64,000 nucleotides of DNA from contig NZ_LWQS01000038.1 of the NCBI RefSeq assembly GCF_001650695.1, positions 124,001 to 188,000 of the forward strand. The letters run 5' to 3'. How positions within the stretch are numbered: the first letter of the stretch is position 1; every line of letters begins with the position of its first letter. Position numbers and translations under genes: made by a program. The notes under the pieces are model-generated. The model was not told where the DNA came from and ran no database searches. It saw only the letters and a program-made list of their open reading frames with translations. Source of the DNA: Chloroflexus islandicus (GTDB lineage Bacteria > Chloroflexota > Chloroflexia > Chloroflexales > Chloroflexaceae). Positions 1 to 7,937 of this stretch are shown piece by piece.

Positions 1-1091
1 CGGAATTCGATCCGGCGGGCCTTCGGCGATGAGCTGTAGGTCGGGATGCGGATCGCCGCCGAGCGGTTGCGCATTGAGTAGACGAGGTTGATCGGGGCCT
101 CGAAGCCGGGCACTAGCCGCCGGTAGCTGTTGGTGGTCGGCGCGCAGATCGCCAGCAAGGCCGGTGCGTGCTTCAGAATGCCGCCAATGTAGTATTGCGC
201 CGTCTTCGACAGCAGCGCGTACTGCGTCTCGTCAAAGAAGAGCGGCTCGCCGTCCTTCCACAAGCTCTGGTGGGTGTGCATACCCGAACCGTTATCGCCG
301 AAGATCGGCTTGGGCATAAACGTCGCGCTGTAGCCGTGAGCGCGAGCGACGTTGCGCACAATGTACTTGTACTTCTGCACCTTGTCGGCCATGTTGACCA
401 GCGAGTCGAAGCGCATATCGATCTCGCACTGGCCAGCGGTCGCCACCTCGTGGTGGTGCAGCTCGATCTCGATCCCGATCTCCATCATCTTCAGGATCAT
501 CTCCGAGCGGATGTCCTGCAAGGTATCGGTCGGCGGCACCGGGAAGTACCCCTCTTTGTGGCGGATGCGGTAGCCCTTGTTGCCCCCCGGCACTTCAGCC
601 CCCGTGTTCCACACCGCTTCGGGGCTGTCAATGTAATAGAACCCCTGATTGGCGCTCTGGCCGAACCGCACGTCGCTAAAGAGGAAGAATTCCGCTTCCG
701 GCCCAAAGTAGGCGGTGTCGGCAATACCGGTTGACTTCAGATACGCCTCAGCCTTCTTCGCCACGGTGCGCGGGTCGCGGCTGTAGGACTGGCGCGTGAT
801 CGGGTCGATAATGTCACAGATCAGCACCAGCGTCGGCACGCTCAGGGTCGGATCAATGAAAGCGGTTGAGGGATCCGGCACCATCAACATATCGCTCTCG
901 TTGATCGCCTGAAAGCCCTTGATCGACGAGCCATCGAAGCCTAACCCTTCCCGGATCATATCTTCGGTCAACCGCGAGGCCGGCAACGAGTAGTGCTGCC
1001 ACCCGCCGAAGAGGTCGGTAAAGCGCGTGTCAACAATTTGAATTCCTTTGGCTTTGATCAGCTCGATAACGCCCTTCGCATCCATTGCCAT
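1..1091 (-). CDS. glnA: Type I glutamine synthetase, 3' end cut off by the window
   Basis: This enzyme condenses glutamate and ammonia to glutamine using ATP and is the main cytosolic ammonia-assimilation step. Read on the minus strand, the N-terminus contains [14 protein letters not shown] and then [10 protein letters not shown], followed by the metal/active-site segments [34 protein letters not shown] and [13 protein letters not shown], in the usual order for GlnA. About 363 residues are present; family members have about 440-470, so the last 80-100 residues, including the region of the adenylylation tyrosine of some homologues, lie outside. Two in-frame ATGs are possible (1091 and 1085). 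I chose 1091 because an AGGAG at 1101-1105 sits 9 nt away. It is divergent from the inositol phosphate synthase gene. Family assignment is firm; regulation is not visible. Confidence 0.95.
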   Translation of the reverse strand, partial: MAMDAKGVIELIKAKGIQIVDTRFTDLFGGWQHYSLPASRLTEDMIREGLGFDGSSIKGFQAINESDMLMVPDPSTAFIDPTLSVPTLVLICDIIDPITRQSYSRDPRTVAKKAEAYLKSTGIADTAYFGPEAEFFLFSDVRFGQSANQGFYYIDSPEAVWNTGAEVPGGNKGYRIRHKEGYFPVPPTDTLQDIRSEMILKMMEIGIEIELHHHEVATAGQCEIDMRFDSLVNMADKVQKYKYIVRNVARAHGYSATFMPKPIFGDNGSGMHTHQSLWKDGEPLFFDETQYALLSKTAQYYIGGILKHAPALLAICAPTTNSYRRLVPGFEAPINLVYSMRNRSAAIRIPTYSSSPKARRIEF

Positions 1092-1682
1092 GAGAACCTA
1101 CTCCTTACAGTACAAGAACGAACGCGGTCCGCCAGAACGAACATGGTCCTGAAACAGGAAACGACGCCGCGGCACATTGGCGACCGGCGGCGTCGTATTC
1201 TTCCTGTCGGCTTCCGTCACATGGGGGGCAGACAGAGCGCAGCGCGCGAGGCAGGCGGCAAACCCGGCGAGGCATTCACTTCAATGCAACGCGACATCGC
1301 AGCATCGAAACGATCATCGTCAAACCGGGCCACGTCGGTGTTGGCCGTTGCGCCTACACAGGCAGCGTGCAACATCTGCACCTATCAGTAGTCTAATCAG
1401 TTGCCGCCACGCGCGCTACGGTGAGACGGTACAATCCTTGCGCTCATCGGATTGGATAGTTTGTCTAATGGTTAGCTCTGACCATCGTTATCAATTCACC
1501 AGATAAGAAACTTGCTTTGGGCGGCAGTCCCGCCGCATTGCGGCGAGATCCGCTCCCACACAACCCACATACCTCGCACCCATTTTACAAAGCGGCGCGA
1601 GAGGGGTACAATGGCAAGCCGATCCACGCCGCCACGCTGCGGCTGTTGCCTCAAGATACAGTGGTGAAAGGACAGAAGCGCT
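1092..1682. other. Non-coding gap between divergent glnA and inositol phosphate synthase genes
   Basis: About 590 bases with no convincing gene on either strand; the open frames present are Arg/Pro-rich and lack a ribosome site or a recognisable protein. It must hold both divergent promoters, but I found no close match to TTGACA-N17-TATAAT and no clear terminator or riboswitch. Confidence 0.5.
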
Positions 1683-2768
1683 GTGAGCAAGAAGATCCGC
1701 GTTGCGATTATTGGCGTTGGCAATTGCGCCTCTTCATTGGTGCAAGGGGTTCATTACTACCGCAATGCCCGCGATGGCGATGACATCCCCGGCTTGATGC
1801 ACGTCAATCTCGGCGGCTACCACATCGGCGACATTGAGTTTTCGGCGGCGTTCGACATTGCCGATACCAAGGTCGATCGCGATCTGGCCGAGGCGATTTT
1901 CGCCGAACCAAATAATACCTATCGCTTTGCCGACGTGCCCAAGCTGGGGGTACCCGTCTCGCGCGGGATGACCCACGACGGCATCGGCAAATATCTCAGC
2001 ACGGTTATCCGCAAAGCCAAGCGTGATACCGATGACATTGTCCGCATTCTGCGCGAAACCAAGACCGATGTGGTCGTCAATTTCTTGCCCGTCGGCAGCG
2101 AGATGGCGACGAAGTGGTACGTCGAGCAGGTGCTCGATGCCGGCTGCGCCTTTATCAACTGCATTCCGGTCTTCATCGCCAGCCAAGAGTATTGGCGGCG
2201 GCGGTTTGAAGAGAAGGGCTTGCCGATCATCGGCGATGATATCAAGAGCCAAGTCGGCGCGACCATTACCCACCGCGTGCTGACCACCCTCTTCAAAGAG
2301 CGTGGCGTGCGCCTTGACCGCACCTATCAGTTGAATTTCGGCGGCAACACTGACTTCCTCAATATGCTCGAACGTGAGCGGCTCGAGAGCAAGAAGATTA
2401 GCAAGACCAATGCGGTCACGTCGCAGTTGGGCTACGAGCTGCCGGCAGAGAATGTTCACGTCGGGCCGAGCGACTATGTGCCGTGGCTGGGTGATCGCAA
2501 GTGGTGCTATATTCGCATGGAAGGCACCACCTTCGGCGATGTGCCGCTGAACCTCGAACTGAAGCTGGAAGTGTGGGATTCGCCCAATTCGGCGGGCGTG
2601 GTGATCGACGCGATCCGCTGCGCGAAGCTGGCGCTCGACCGCGGCATCGGCGGCGCGCTCTACGGGCCGAGCAGCTACTTTATGAAGACGCCGCCGCGCC
2701 AGTTTACCGACTACGAGGCGCGCGAACTGACCGAGCGCTTCATCAGCGGCGAGGCTGGCGCGAAGTAA
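1683..2768 (+). CDS. ino1: myo-Inositol-3-phosphate synthase
   Basis: Converts glucose-6-phosphate to inositol-3-phosphate using internally recycled NAD+, the first step toward inositol lipids or inositol-derived solutes. The 361-residue protein opens with the Rossmann motif [16 protein letters not shown] and carries the family segments [35 protein letters not shown] and [12 protein letters not shown], the conserved Lys/Asp-rich catalytic region. The length matches the short bacterial/actinobacterial class, not the about 500-residue eukaryotic one. The start is a GTG with GAAAGGAC upstream at about 1666-1673. A glycosyltransferase follows after a repeat-bearing gap of 122 bp, so the pair could feed inositol phospholipid or glycolipid synthesis, but that link is only inferred. 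Confidence 0.93.
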   Translation: MSKKIRVAIIGVGNCASSLVQGVHYYRNARDGDDIPGLMHVNLGGYHIGDIEFSAAFDIADTKVDRDLAEAIFAEPNNTYRFADVPKLGVPVSRGMTHDGIGKYLSTVIRKAKRDTDDIVRILRETKTDVVVNFLPVGSEMATKWYVEQVLDAGCAFINCIPVFIASQEYWRRRFEEKGLPIIGDDIKSQVGATITHRVLTTLFKERGVRLDRTYQLNFGGNTDFLNMLERERLESKKISKTNAVTSQLGYELPAENVHVGPSDYVPWLGDRKWCYIRMEGTTFGDVPLNLELKLEVWDSPNSAGVVIDAIRCAKLALDRGIGGALYGPSSYFMKTPPRQFTDYEARELTERFISGEAGAK

Positions 2769-2870
2769 GGCACGCAAAGGCGCAGAGACGCTAAGGGATT
2801 GCGGGTGTGAGCCAAGTGAGCGTGTAACTCTATCCTGCGCGTCTTCGTGTCGCTGCGCCTTTGCGTCAAC
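2769..2870. repeat. Dispersed GCAAAG-type repeat with inverted arms
   Basis: A left arm built from CGCAAAGGCGCAGAGACGC (about 2773-2791) and a right arm with GCGCCTTTGCGTC (about 2854-2866) face each other across about 60 bp. The same vocabulary recurs at 7.66-7.94, 8.75-9.01, 20.47-20.77, 36.65 and 37.01-37.08 kb. No coding potential is evident. Confidence 0.6.
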
Positions 2871-2890
2871 ACTAGCCAAACAGGACGGGC

Positions 2891-3964
2891 ATGAAACTGA
2901 TTGTGCAGATTCCGGCCCTCAACGAACGCGATACGATCGCCGAGGTCATTCGCGCCGTGCCCCGCCATATCCCCGGCGTGGATCAGGTTGAGGTGTTGAT
3001 TATTGACGATGGCTGCACCGACGACACGGTGGCGGTGGCGCTCGCCGCTGGCGCTGACCACGTGGTGCGCCACACCGCCAACAAGGGGTTGGCCACCGCT
3101 TACCAAACCGGCGTTGACACGGCGCTGCGCCTCGGCGCTGACATTATTGTTAATACTGACGCTGACAACCAATACCCCGGCAGCGAGATTCCGCGTCTGA
3201 TCGAGCCTATTTTGGCCGGCAAGGCTGATATCGTGATCGGCGACCGGCAGGTGCATCAGATCGAGCACTTTTCGCCGCTGAAAAAGGCGTTGCAACACGT
3301 CGGCAGCGCGGTGGTGCGTTGGGCCTCGGAAACCAACGTCCCCGATACTGTCTCTGGCTTTCGCGCCCTCTCGCGCGAAGCCGCCTTGCGCACCTTCGTC
3401 ACGTCAGATTTTTCCTACACCGTAGAAAACTTGATCCAAGCTGGCAAGCGGCGGCTCACCATCGTCGCGGTGCCGATTACCACCAACCCGGTCAAGCGCC
3501 CCTCGCGCCTGCACCGCGGCAATTGGAATTTCATCAAGCGGCAGGCGGCGATCATCGCCCGCACCTACACCACCTACGAACCGCTCAAAGTCTTTAGCTA
3601 CATTGCCCTCTTCTTTGCCACGCCGGGCTTCATTCTGTTGGCGTGGGCAGCGTTTGTGTTCATTGGGCGCCGTTTGGGCATCTTATCAGCCACCAATGAC
3701 CAGTCGTTGCTGGTAGGCAGCGTATTGGTCCTGATGGCGCTCATCATCTTTCTGATCGGATTGCTGGCCGACCGCGTCGGCGGTGTGCGCCGGCTGCAAG
3801 AAGAGATTCTCTACCGTACGCGCGTCAATCTGGTTGAACAAGAGGCATGGCGGCGCACGATCAGCGCCCGCCTCGACCGGATCGAGCGGGCGCTGGGAGT
3901 GACCGTCAACGACGAGCCTGATGAGACTGTGGTCAAAGACTCTCAACCGCCAGTGCGACCTTGA
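2891..3964 (+). CDS. Family 2 glycosyltransferase with two C-terminal membrane helices
   Basis: Probably transfers a sugar from a nucleotide donor to a lipid carrier (dolichol-phosphate-mannose synthase/ArnC-like GT2). The GT-A fold is visible at the N-terminus: IPALNERDTIAEVI, LIIDDGCTDDT, ANKGLATAYQTG and the DxD-like NTDADNQYPG near residue 100. Two hydrophobic segments follow (about residues 236-258, VFSYIALFFATPGFILLAWA, and 275-295), then a charged helical tail that probably lies in the cytoplasm. The 357-residue length suits this subgroup. It ends 15 bp from the convergent nirK stop with no obvious terminator. The acceptor cannot be told from sequence. Confidence 0.85.
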   Translation: MKLIVQIPALNERDTIAEVIRAVPRHIPGVDQVEVLIIDDGCTDDTVAVALAAGADHVVRHTANKGLATAYQTGVDTALRLGADIIVNTDADNQYPGSEIPRLIEPILAGKADIVIGDRQVHQIEHFSPLKKALQHVGSAVVRWASETNVPDTVSGFRALSREAALRTFVTSDFSYTVENLIQAGKRRLTIVAVPITTNPVKRPSRLHRGNWNFIKRQAAIIARTYTTYEPLKVFSYIALFFATPGFILLAWAAFVFIGRRLGILSATNDQSLLVGSVLVLMALIIFLIGLLADRVGGVRRLQEEILYRTRVNLVEQEAWRRTISARLDRIERALGVTVNDEPDETVVKDSQPPVRP

Positions 3965-3978
3965 CGAGCTGCCAGTTG

Positions 3979-5031
3979 CTAATGCCCGGCGGTATTGATC
4001 TCTTCCGCCTCGAAAACGGATGGGTTCGGATCGCCTTCAACCACAATCTTCGCAATCGCTCCCTTATCGATTGCGCGGCTGAGCGCGTGATCGACCAAGA
4101 TGTAGGTACCCGGCACTTCTAGTTTGAATTCGATGATCACCGCTCCACCTGCCGGGATGGTGGTGGTTTGTACGTTGTGGTTCTGCAAACTGCCACCTTC
4201 GACGTACACCGTATCGAAGATTTCGCCGATCACGTGGAAGTTGCTGCTCACGTTCGGGCCACCCACGCCAACGAACAACCGCACCGTCTCGCCAACCCGC
4301 GCCTTCATCGCGTTGTCGCCAGTCAGGCCAGCCGCCCGCCCATTAAAGACGATGTAGGTCGGGTTTTCATCTTTCACTGCCAGCGGATTAAAGGTCAGAT
4401 GGCCCTGCGTCCCGTGGTTCTGTTGGGTGTAGAAATCACCCTGCATCACGTAGAACTCGCGATCGACCGGCGGCAAACCGCCTTCCGGCTCTACCACAAT
4501 CAAGCCATACATGCCATTGGCGATATGCGACGGAATGTGCGGCGTCGCACAGTGATAGACGTACACACCGGGGTTGAGCGCCTTGAAGCGGAACCGCTTG
4601 GTCTGGCCGGGAGCGACCTGCGTCGCCACCGCGCCGCCGCCGGGACCAGTGACCGCGTGCAAGTCGATCGAATGCGGCAACATGCTATCAGGCGCATTGG
4701 TCAACGCCAGCTCGACCGTATCACCGGCCCGCACCCGGATCATTGGGCCGGGAACCGTGCCATCAAACGTCCAAAAGGTGTATGTGCTGCCATCACCGAG
4801 ATACCCCACCACCTCGCGCGTCGTCAATTCAACCGTCACCGTCTGCGCCGGGCGCGCGCCGACCGGCGCCGGCACTGCATTGGCCGGCAACATCACATCA
4901 TGGGTCACTTCCATCGCTGGGGCCACTGTCGGCAAGACCGGCATCTGCACCCCAGCGCCCGATGGGGCAGAAACGGCGGCGCAACCCGCTAACAAGGCAA
5001 CCAGCGCAATGAGTGTCAAGAGGCGTACCAT
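3979..5031 (-). CDS. nirK: Copper-containing nitrite reductase, lipoprotein
   Basis: Reduces nitrite to nitric oxide outside the membrane. A lipoprotein signal (LVALLAGC, Cys17) is followed by a Ser/Pro linker and two cupredoxin domains. The ligand pattern is complete: type 1 Cu H120, C161, H169 and M174 (HSIDLHAVTG, YHCATPHIPSHIANGM), and type 2 Cu H125, H160 and H315 (ILVDHALS). The catalytic D123 and H266 (NFHVIGEIFD) are also present, which argues for a true NirK and against a plain multicopper oxidase. At 350 residues it is near the usual NirK size. A CRP-type operator lies 74 nt upstream. The downstream neighbour is convergent. Electron donor and fate of NO are not encoded nearby. Confidence 0.92.
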   Translation of the reverse strand: MVRLLTLIALVALLAGCAAVSAPSGAGVQMPVLPTVAPAMEVTHDVMLPANAVPAPVGARPAQTVTVELTTREVVGYLGDGSTYTFWTFDGTVPGPMIRVRAGDTVELALTNAPDSMLPHSIDLHAVTGPGGGAVATQVAPGQTKRFRFKALNPGVYVYHCATPHIPSHIANGMYGLIVVEPEGGLPPVDREFYVMQGDFYTQQNHGTQGHLTFNPLAVKDENPTYIVFNGRAAGLTGDNAMKARVGETVRLFVGVGGPNVSSNFHVIGEIFDTVYVEGGSLQNHNVQTTTIPAGGAVIIEFKLEVPGTYILVDHALSRAIDKGAIAKIVVEGDPNPSVFEAEEINTAGH

Positions 5032-5077
5032 ACATACTCTCCTTTGCAGCTAACAGGCAGTTCCTTTGGCTGGCTCT

Positions 5078-5120
5078 ATCGTAGCAAGCGCCGGCCCATC
5101 AGAATGTGACAGAAGTCACA
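5078..5120 (-). promoter_or_regulatory. CRP/FNR-family operator and class II promoter of nirK
   Basis: A perfect TGTGA-N6-TCACA palindrome spans 5105-5120. On the minus strand a -10-like TACGAT occupies 5083-5078, which predicts a start near 5071. The operator centre (5112.5) is then at -41.5, the standard class II activator position. The site also lies upstream of the divergent aldolase gene at 5186, but with less suitable geometry there. Confidence 0.75.
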
Positions 5121-5185
5121 GGTTGTCTGCCCATCGCCAGAATGTGCTACCATAAGCGCATTCTGGCAATAGCACGGAGAGAGAT

Positions 5186-5941
5186 ATGATTGACACGCTT
5201 CGCCAGCACTGGGCCAGCGGCGCCGTCGTCTACAATGCGTGGCTGACCATCCCTAGCCCGTGGAGCGCCGAATTGCTTGCGACCGCCGGCTTTCCCTCGC
5301 TCACCATCGATCTGCAACATGGGCTGATTGACGATCCCACCGCATTGCACATCCTGCATACGATCGATCAGCGCCGCTGTCCGGTCTTTGTCCGGTTGGC
5401 ATGGAACGAACCGGCTGCGATTATGCGCGCGCTCGATCGCGGCGCAGCCGGGATTATTGCGCCGCTGATCAATGGCCCCGACGATGTGCGGGCACTAGTG
5501 GCGGCCTGCCGCTTCCCGCCGGAAGGCATCCGCAGTTATGGCCCGGTGCGGGTAGGGGTCGCGCATGGCGTCGCCGAACCGGCTGCGGTGGCGCGGCTGC
5601 CGGTGCTGATGCCGATGATCGAGACGGCAAAAGCACTAGAACAACTTGAGGCGATTGCTGACGTACCCGGCATCGATGGCCTCTACGTCGGGCCGGCTGA
5701 TCTGAGCCTCAGCCTCGGCTTGCCGGTGCCGGTCGATTTCCACGCGCCACCCTTCCGGGCCGCGCTGAGCCAAATCGTGGCCGTGTGCCGGCAACGCGGG
5801 TTGGCAACCGGCATCTACGCCAACCCCGATATTGCCGCCGATCTGGCTGCGCTTGGCTTCAACTTTATTACCATTGTCAACGACGGGGATTTAATCATGA
5901 AAGGGGCCATCGCCGCGTTACGCGGGGTAGGGGCATCGTAG
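5186..5941 (+). CDS. HpcH/HpaI-family class II aldolase
   Basis: Members cleave 4-hydroxy-2-oxo acids (for example 4-hydroxy-2-oxoheptane-1,7-dioate) to pyruvate plus an aldehyde using a divalent metal. The 251-residue protein has the whole TIM-barrel signature: the TIDLQHG segment near residue 40, VRLAWNEPAAIMRALDRGAAGIIAPL, the catalytic-Arg-bearing GVAHG..VLMPMIETAKALE, and VGPADLSLSLG near the metal site. The start at 5186 is supported by GAGAGAT upstream. It could belong to homoprotocatechuate breakdown (HpaI), but it sits apart from the aromatic island at 20-34 kb, so its substrate is open. It ends in a strong hairpin shared with the convergent regulator gene. Confidence 0.85.
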   Translation: MIDTLRQHWASGAVVYNAWLTIPSPWSAELLATAGFPSLTIDLQHGLIDDPTALHILHTIDQRRCPVFVRLAWNEPAAIMRALDRGAAGIIAPLINGPDDVRALVAACRFPPEGIRSYGPVRVGVAHGVAEPAAVARLPVLMPMIETAKALEQLEAIADVPGIDGLYVGPADLSLSLGLPVPVDFHAPPFRAALSQIVAVCRQRGLATGIYANPDIAADLAALGFNFITIVNDGDLIMKGAIAALRGVGAS

Positions 5942-5972
5942 GGGCTTAGCGGCGCTAATCCCCTACGATGCC
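5932..5972. terminator. Long hairpin bridging two convergent stop codons
   Basis: A 13-bp perfect stem (5932-5944 with 5960-5972) continues after a mismatch into a further 5 bp (TTAGC/GCTAA). The left arm contains the aldolase stop codon, and the right arm ends one base before the regulator's stop. There is no T-run on either side, so any terminator role is structural or bidirectional. Confidence 0.65.
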
Positions 5973-6647
5973 TCACGCCTCAGCGCATGCCGCCAACCCT
6001 TCGCGATCACAAATTGCAATTGCGCCGCGCTCGATCCGGATCAACCCTTGCCCTTCAAATTGATGCAAGGTGCGGCTGACCATCTCGCGCACGGTGCCGA
6101 TCATCGCCGCCATTTCGGCTTGGGTCAGCGGCGCCATTAATACACCCTGTTCTGAAGCAGTTGCGCGATTGAGCAATAACTGCGCCAAACGGCCTTGCAC
6201 GCTGTGCAGGGCAATATTGTCGATCAGATTGACCATGTGGCGCAGCCGTCCGGCAAATTCGCGCAACAATGCCAACGCTAACGGCGGATGCTCAGCCACC
6301 AACCGGCGCATCTGGTCAATGGGTAACACCAGCAGATCAACATCGGTAATCGCTTCGACATTGACCGGGCAGGCTCCTTCATCGAAAATCGGCACCGCAT
6401 TACAATGCTGGCCGGCCCCCATCACATTGACAATCTGCTCGCGGCCATTGGGCGCAATCCGGGTCAATTTCACTCGCCCAGCGACGATCGTATACATTGC
6501 CTGCGGCGGCTCGCCGGCCAGCACGATCACCGCGCCAGCCGGATACGAGCGCGGTTGGGCAATCATCGCTAACGCCTGCACGGCATGATCGGGCAGGTGA
6601 GTGCAGAAGCTCACGCGGCGCAATTGGGCTATTCGTTCGTTGCTCAA
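5973..6647 (-). CDS. Crp/Fnr-family transcription regulator
   Basis: A cytoplasmic sensor-activator of 224 residues. An N-terminal cyclic-nucleotide-binding-type beta roll (residues about 20-130, YPAGAVIVLAGEPPQAMYTIVAGRVKL) is followed by a dimer helix and a winged helix (LTQAEMAAMIGTVREMVSRTL). The recognition helix reads R-E-M-V-S-R, aligning with R180, E181 and R185 of E. coli CRP, which read TGTGA half sites. That fits the TGTGA-N6-TCAC sites at nirK and the ferredoxin gene. The CRP cAMP pocket residues (the GE...RSA pattern) are absent and the N-terminal cysteine cluster of FNR is missing, so the signal is probably not cAMP. A Dnr/NnrR-like NO response is an inference from the nirK context. 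Confidence 0.88.
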   Translation of the reverse strand: MSNERIAQLRRVSFCTHLPDHAVQALAMIAQPRSYPAGAVIVLAGEPPQAMYTIVAGRVKLTRIAPNGREQIVNVMGAGQHCNAVPIFDEGACPVNVEAITDVDLLVLPIDQMRRLVAEHPPLALALLREFAGRLRHMVNLIDNIALHSVQGRLAQLLLNRATASEQGVLMAPLTQAEMAAMIGTVREMVSRTLHQFEGQGLIRIERGAIAICDREGLAACAEA

Positions 6648-6661
6648 TCTCTACCTGCTCA

Positions 6662-6704
6662 TGTGACGATTGTCACTGCGTATCGATGATAACACCATTA
6701 TAGT
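6662..6704 (+). promoter_or_regulatory. CRP/FNR-family operator and class II promoter of the ferredoxin gene
   Basis: TGTGA-N6-TCACT spans 6662-6677 and TATAGT (-10) spans 6699-6704. With a start near 6711, the operator centre (6669.5) is at -41.5, identical geometry to the nirK site. The operator lies between the regulator gene (minus) and the ferredoxin gene (plus), so it may also mediate autoregulation. Confidence 0.75.
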
Positions 6705-6736
6705 AGCGGGCAGAAGCACTGAAAAGGGGTGAGCGT

Positions 6737-6970
6737 ATGAACGTACAACCACATCCATCCGCCGTCACCGTGCTGCCCGAAATTGATCGCAACCGCTGCA
6801 ACGGCTGCGGCATCTGCGTCGCGCTCTGCCCGACGCACGCCGTCGCGGTGCGCGATGGTTGCGCGGTAATTGTTGATGCTGATGCCTGCAACTTTTGCCC
6901 GCTCTGCGAAACCTATTGCCCGCAAGGCGCGATTGGGCGACCGTTCACCATCACCTTCTGCACCGCATAG
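6737..6970 (+). CDS. Small 2[4Fe-4S] ferredoxin-like protein
   Basis: A 77-residue electron carrier, presumably cytoplasmic. Two cluster motifs are complete: CNGCGICVALCP (residues about 20-31) and CNFCPLCETYCP (about 51-62), each a CxxCxxCxxxCP. The spacing is that of bacterial 8Fe ferredoxins. It has its own promoter with a CRP/FNR-type operator shared in design with nirK, which suggests that it supplies electrons or repairs/senses during the same condition. The partner enzyme is not obvious. The start ATG follows AAAGGGGTGAG. An iron-sulphur subunit of a larger enzyme is possible, but no such enzyme gene adjoins it. Confidence 0.88.
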   Translation: MNVQPHPSAVTVLPEIDRNRCNGCGICVALCPTHAVAVRDGCAVIVDADACNFCPLCETYCPQGAIGRPFTITFCTA

Positions 6971-7010
6971 GGTTGCGGTTGCATGCCGGGGGCCGCGCGC
7001 CGTGCGTCCA

Positions 7011-7640
7011 CTACAGGGAAACAATATCCTTTTCCATCACAAGGCTGGGCCAACCCAACCGGGCGCGCCAGCCGTCTAACCGCCACACTTCGCGATAGCC
7101 CAACCGGCGATAGAATCGCTGCGCGCCGGTATTGCTCACTAGCACCTGCAACCGGGCGCGAGCCAAGCCACGAGTGCGGATGCGGTCTTCCAGCGCGGCT
7201 ATCAATAGCTGCCCTGCGCCACGACCGCGCGCCGCCGCTGCTACCACCACGCTGTGGATCAAGGCGCTCTGCGCATCATCGTGCCGGTAGACGCCGAACA
7301 GGGTGCGAGAGACGGTGGCCGCTAATTGCAGCGTCGGTAGCAGGCCGATCTCGCGCAGCGCCGCCGCGAGCGTGCCGCGCGGCGCGCGCTCGAACACCGG
7401 CGCGCCGGGGAATTGCAGCATACCGGTGCCGATCACACGCTGTTGCTCATCGCACACCACATACCGGTGATCAAAAGCAGCCGCACCATTGGCCTCCAAC
7501 GTATACGCCAGCAGCCGCTCTTGCCCCTCGCGCGCGCCACTCAGCGCGCCGGGCAATTCGGCGTGGTACAACTCGACAATCAAACGGGCTATATCCAGTA
7601 CGTCGTTCGTGGTGGCGGGACGAATAGTAAATGCCGGCAT
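7011..7640 (-). CDS. GNAT-family N-acetyltransferase
   Basis: Acyl-CoA-dependent N-acetyltransferase of 209 residues with unknown acceptor. The GNAT core is visible: an N-terminal beta strand FTIRPATTNDVLDIARLI, the central YVVCDEQQRVIGTGML strands, motif A IHSVVVAAAARGRGAGQLLIAALEDRI (R/Q-x-x-G-x-G/A loop) and motif B VLVSNTGAQRFYRRLGYREV. The frame stays open upstream, but the extra 26 residues would be made of the GCAAAG dispersed repeat, so I place the start at ATG 7640. The ribosome site is weak. No operon partner. Confidence 0.85.
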   Translation of the reverse strand: MPAFTIRPATTNDVLDIARLIVELYHAELPGALSGAREGQERLLAYTLEANGAAAFDHRYVVCDEQQRVIGTGMLQFPGAPVFERAPRGTLAAALREIGLLPTLQLAATVSRTLFGVYRHDDAQSALIHSVVVAAAARGRGAGQLLIAALEDRIRTRGLARARLQVLVSNTGAQRFYRRLGYREVWRLDGWRARLGWPSLVMEKDIVSL

Positions 7641-7663
7641 ACGATCAACCTCTAACCTAGGCA

Positions 7664-7937
7664 AAGGCGCAGAGAATGCAAAGGCGCAAAGGTTGTTTAA
7701 CGCAAAGACGCGAAGCACGCGAAGGTCACAAAGGGCTTAACGCAAAGACGCGAAGCACGCGAAGGTCACAAAGGGCTTAACACAAAGACGCGAAGAGCGC
7801 AAAGGGCGCAAAGTGGATGATAAGGATAGACCACAAGTACGGTTTGGGGTAAACACCAAAAAACCTTAGCGACCTCTGCGTTCGCTGCGCCTTTGCGTTT
7901 ATCCCTCTTTGCGTCTCTGCTCCCTTTGCGCCTTTGC
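7664..7937. repeat. Repeat cluster: exact 40-bp tandem duplication inside a GCAAAG hairpin element
   Basis: Positions 7701-7740 and 7741-7780 are identical 40-bp units, and a third partial copy begins at 7781. Downstream, GTACGGTTTGGGGTAAACACC (about 7838-7858) and an inverted arm rich in CTTTGCG (7880-7935) follow. The middle segment recurs with few changes at about 8888-8950, so this is one family with two nearby copies flanking the enoyl-CoA hydratase gene. No gene is seen in it. Confidence 0.8.

Noticed and set aside
1734-2879. A 381-codon open frame antisense to the inositol phosphate synthase gene
   Set aside because: It mirrors the codon bias of the real gene, has no recognisable protein and no ribosome site.
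4168-4992. A 274-codon open frame antisense to nirK
   Set aside because: A His/Arg-rich mirror of the nirK coding sequence; all copper ligands belong to the minus-strand frame.
7641-7718. A 26-residue N-terminal extension of the GNAT protein
   Set aside because: The DNA is part of the GCAAAG dispersed repeat, and the GNAT fold starts right at ATG 7640.
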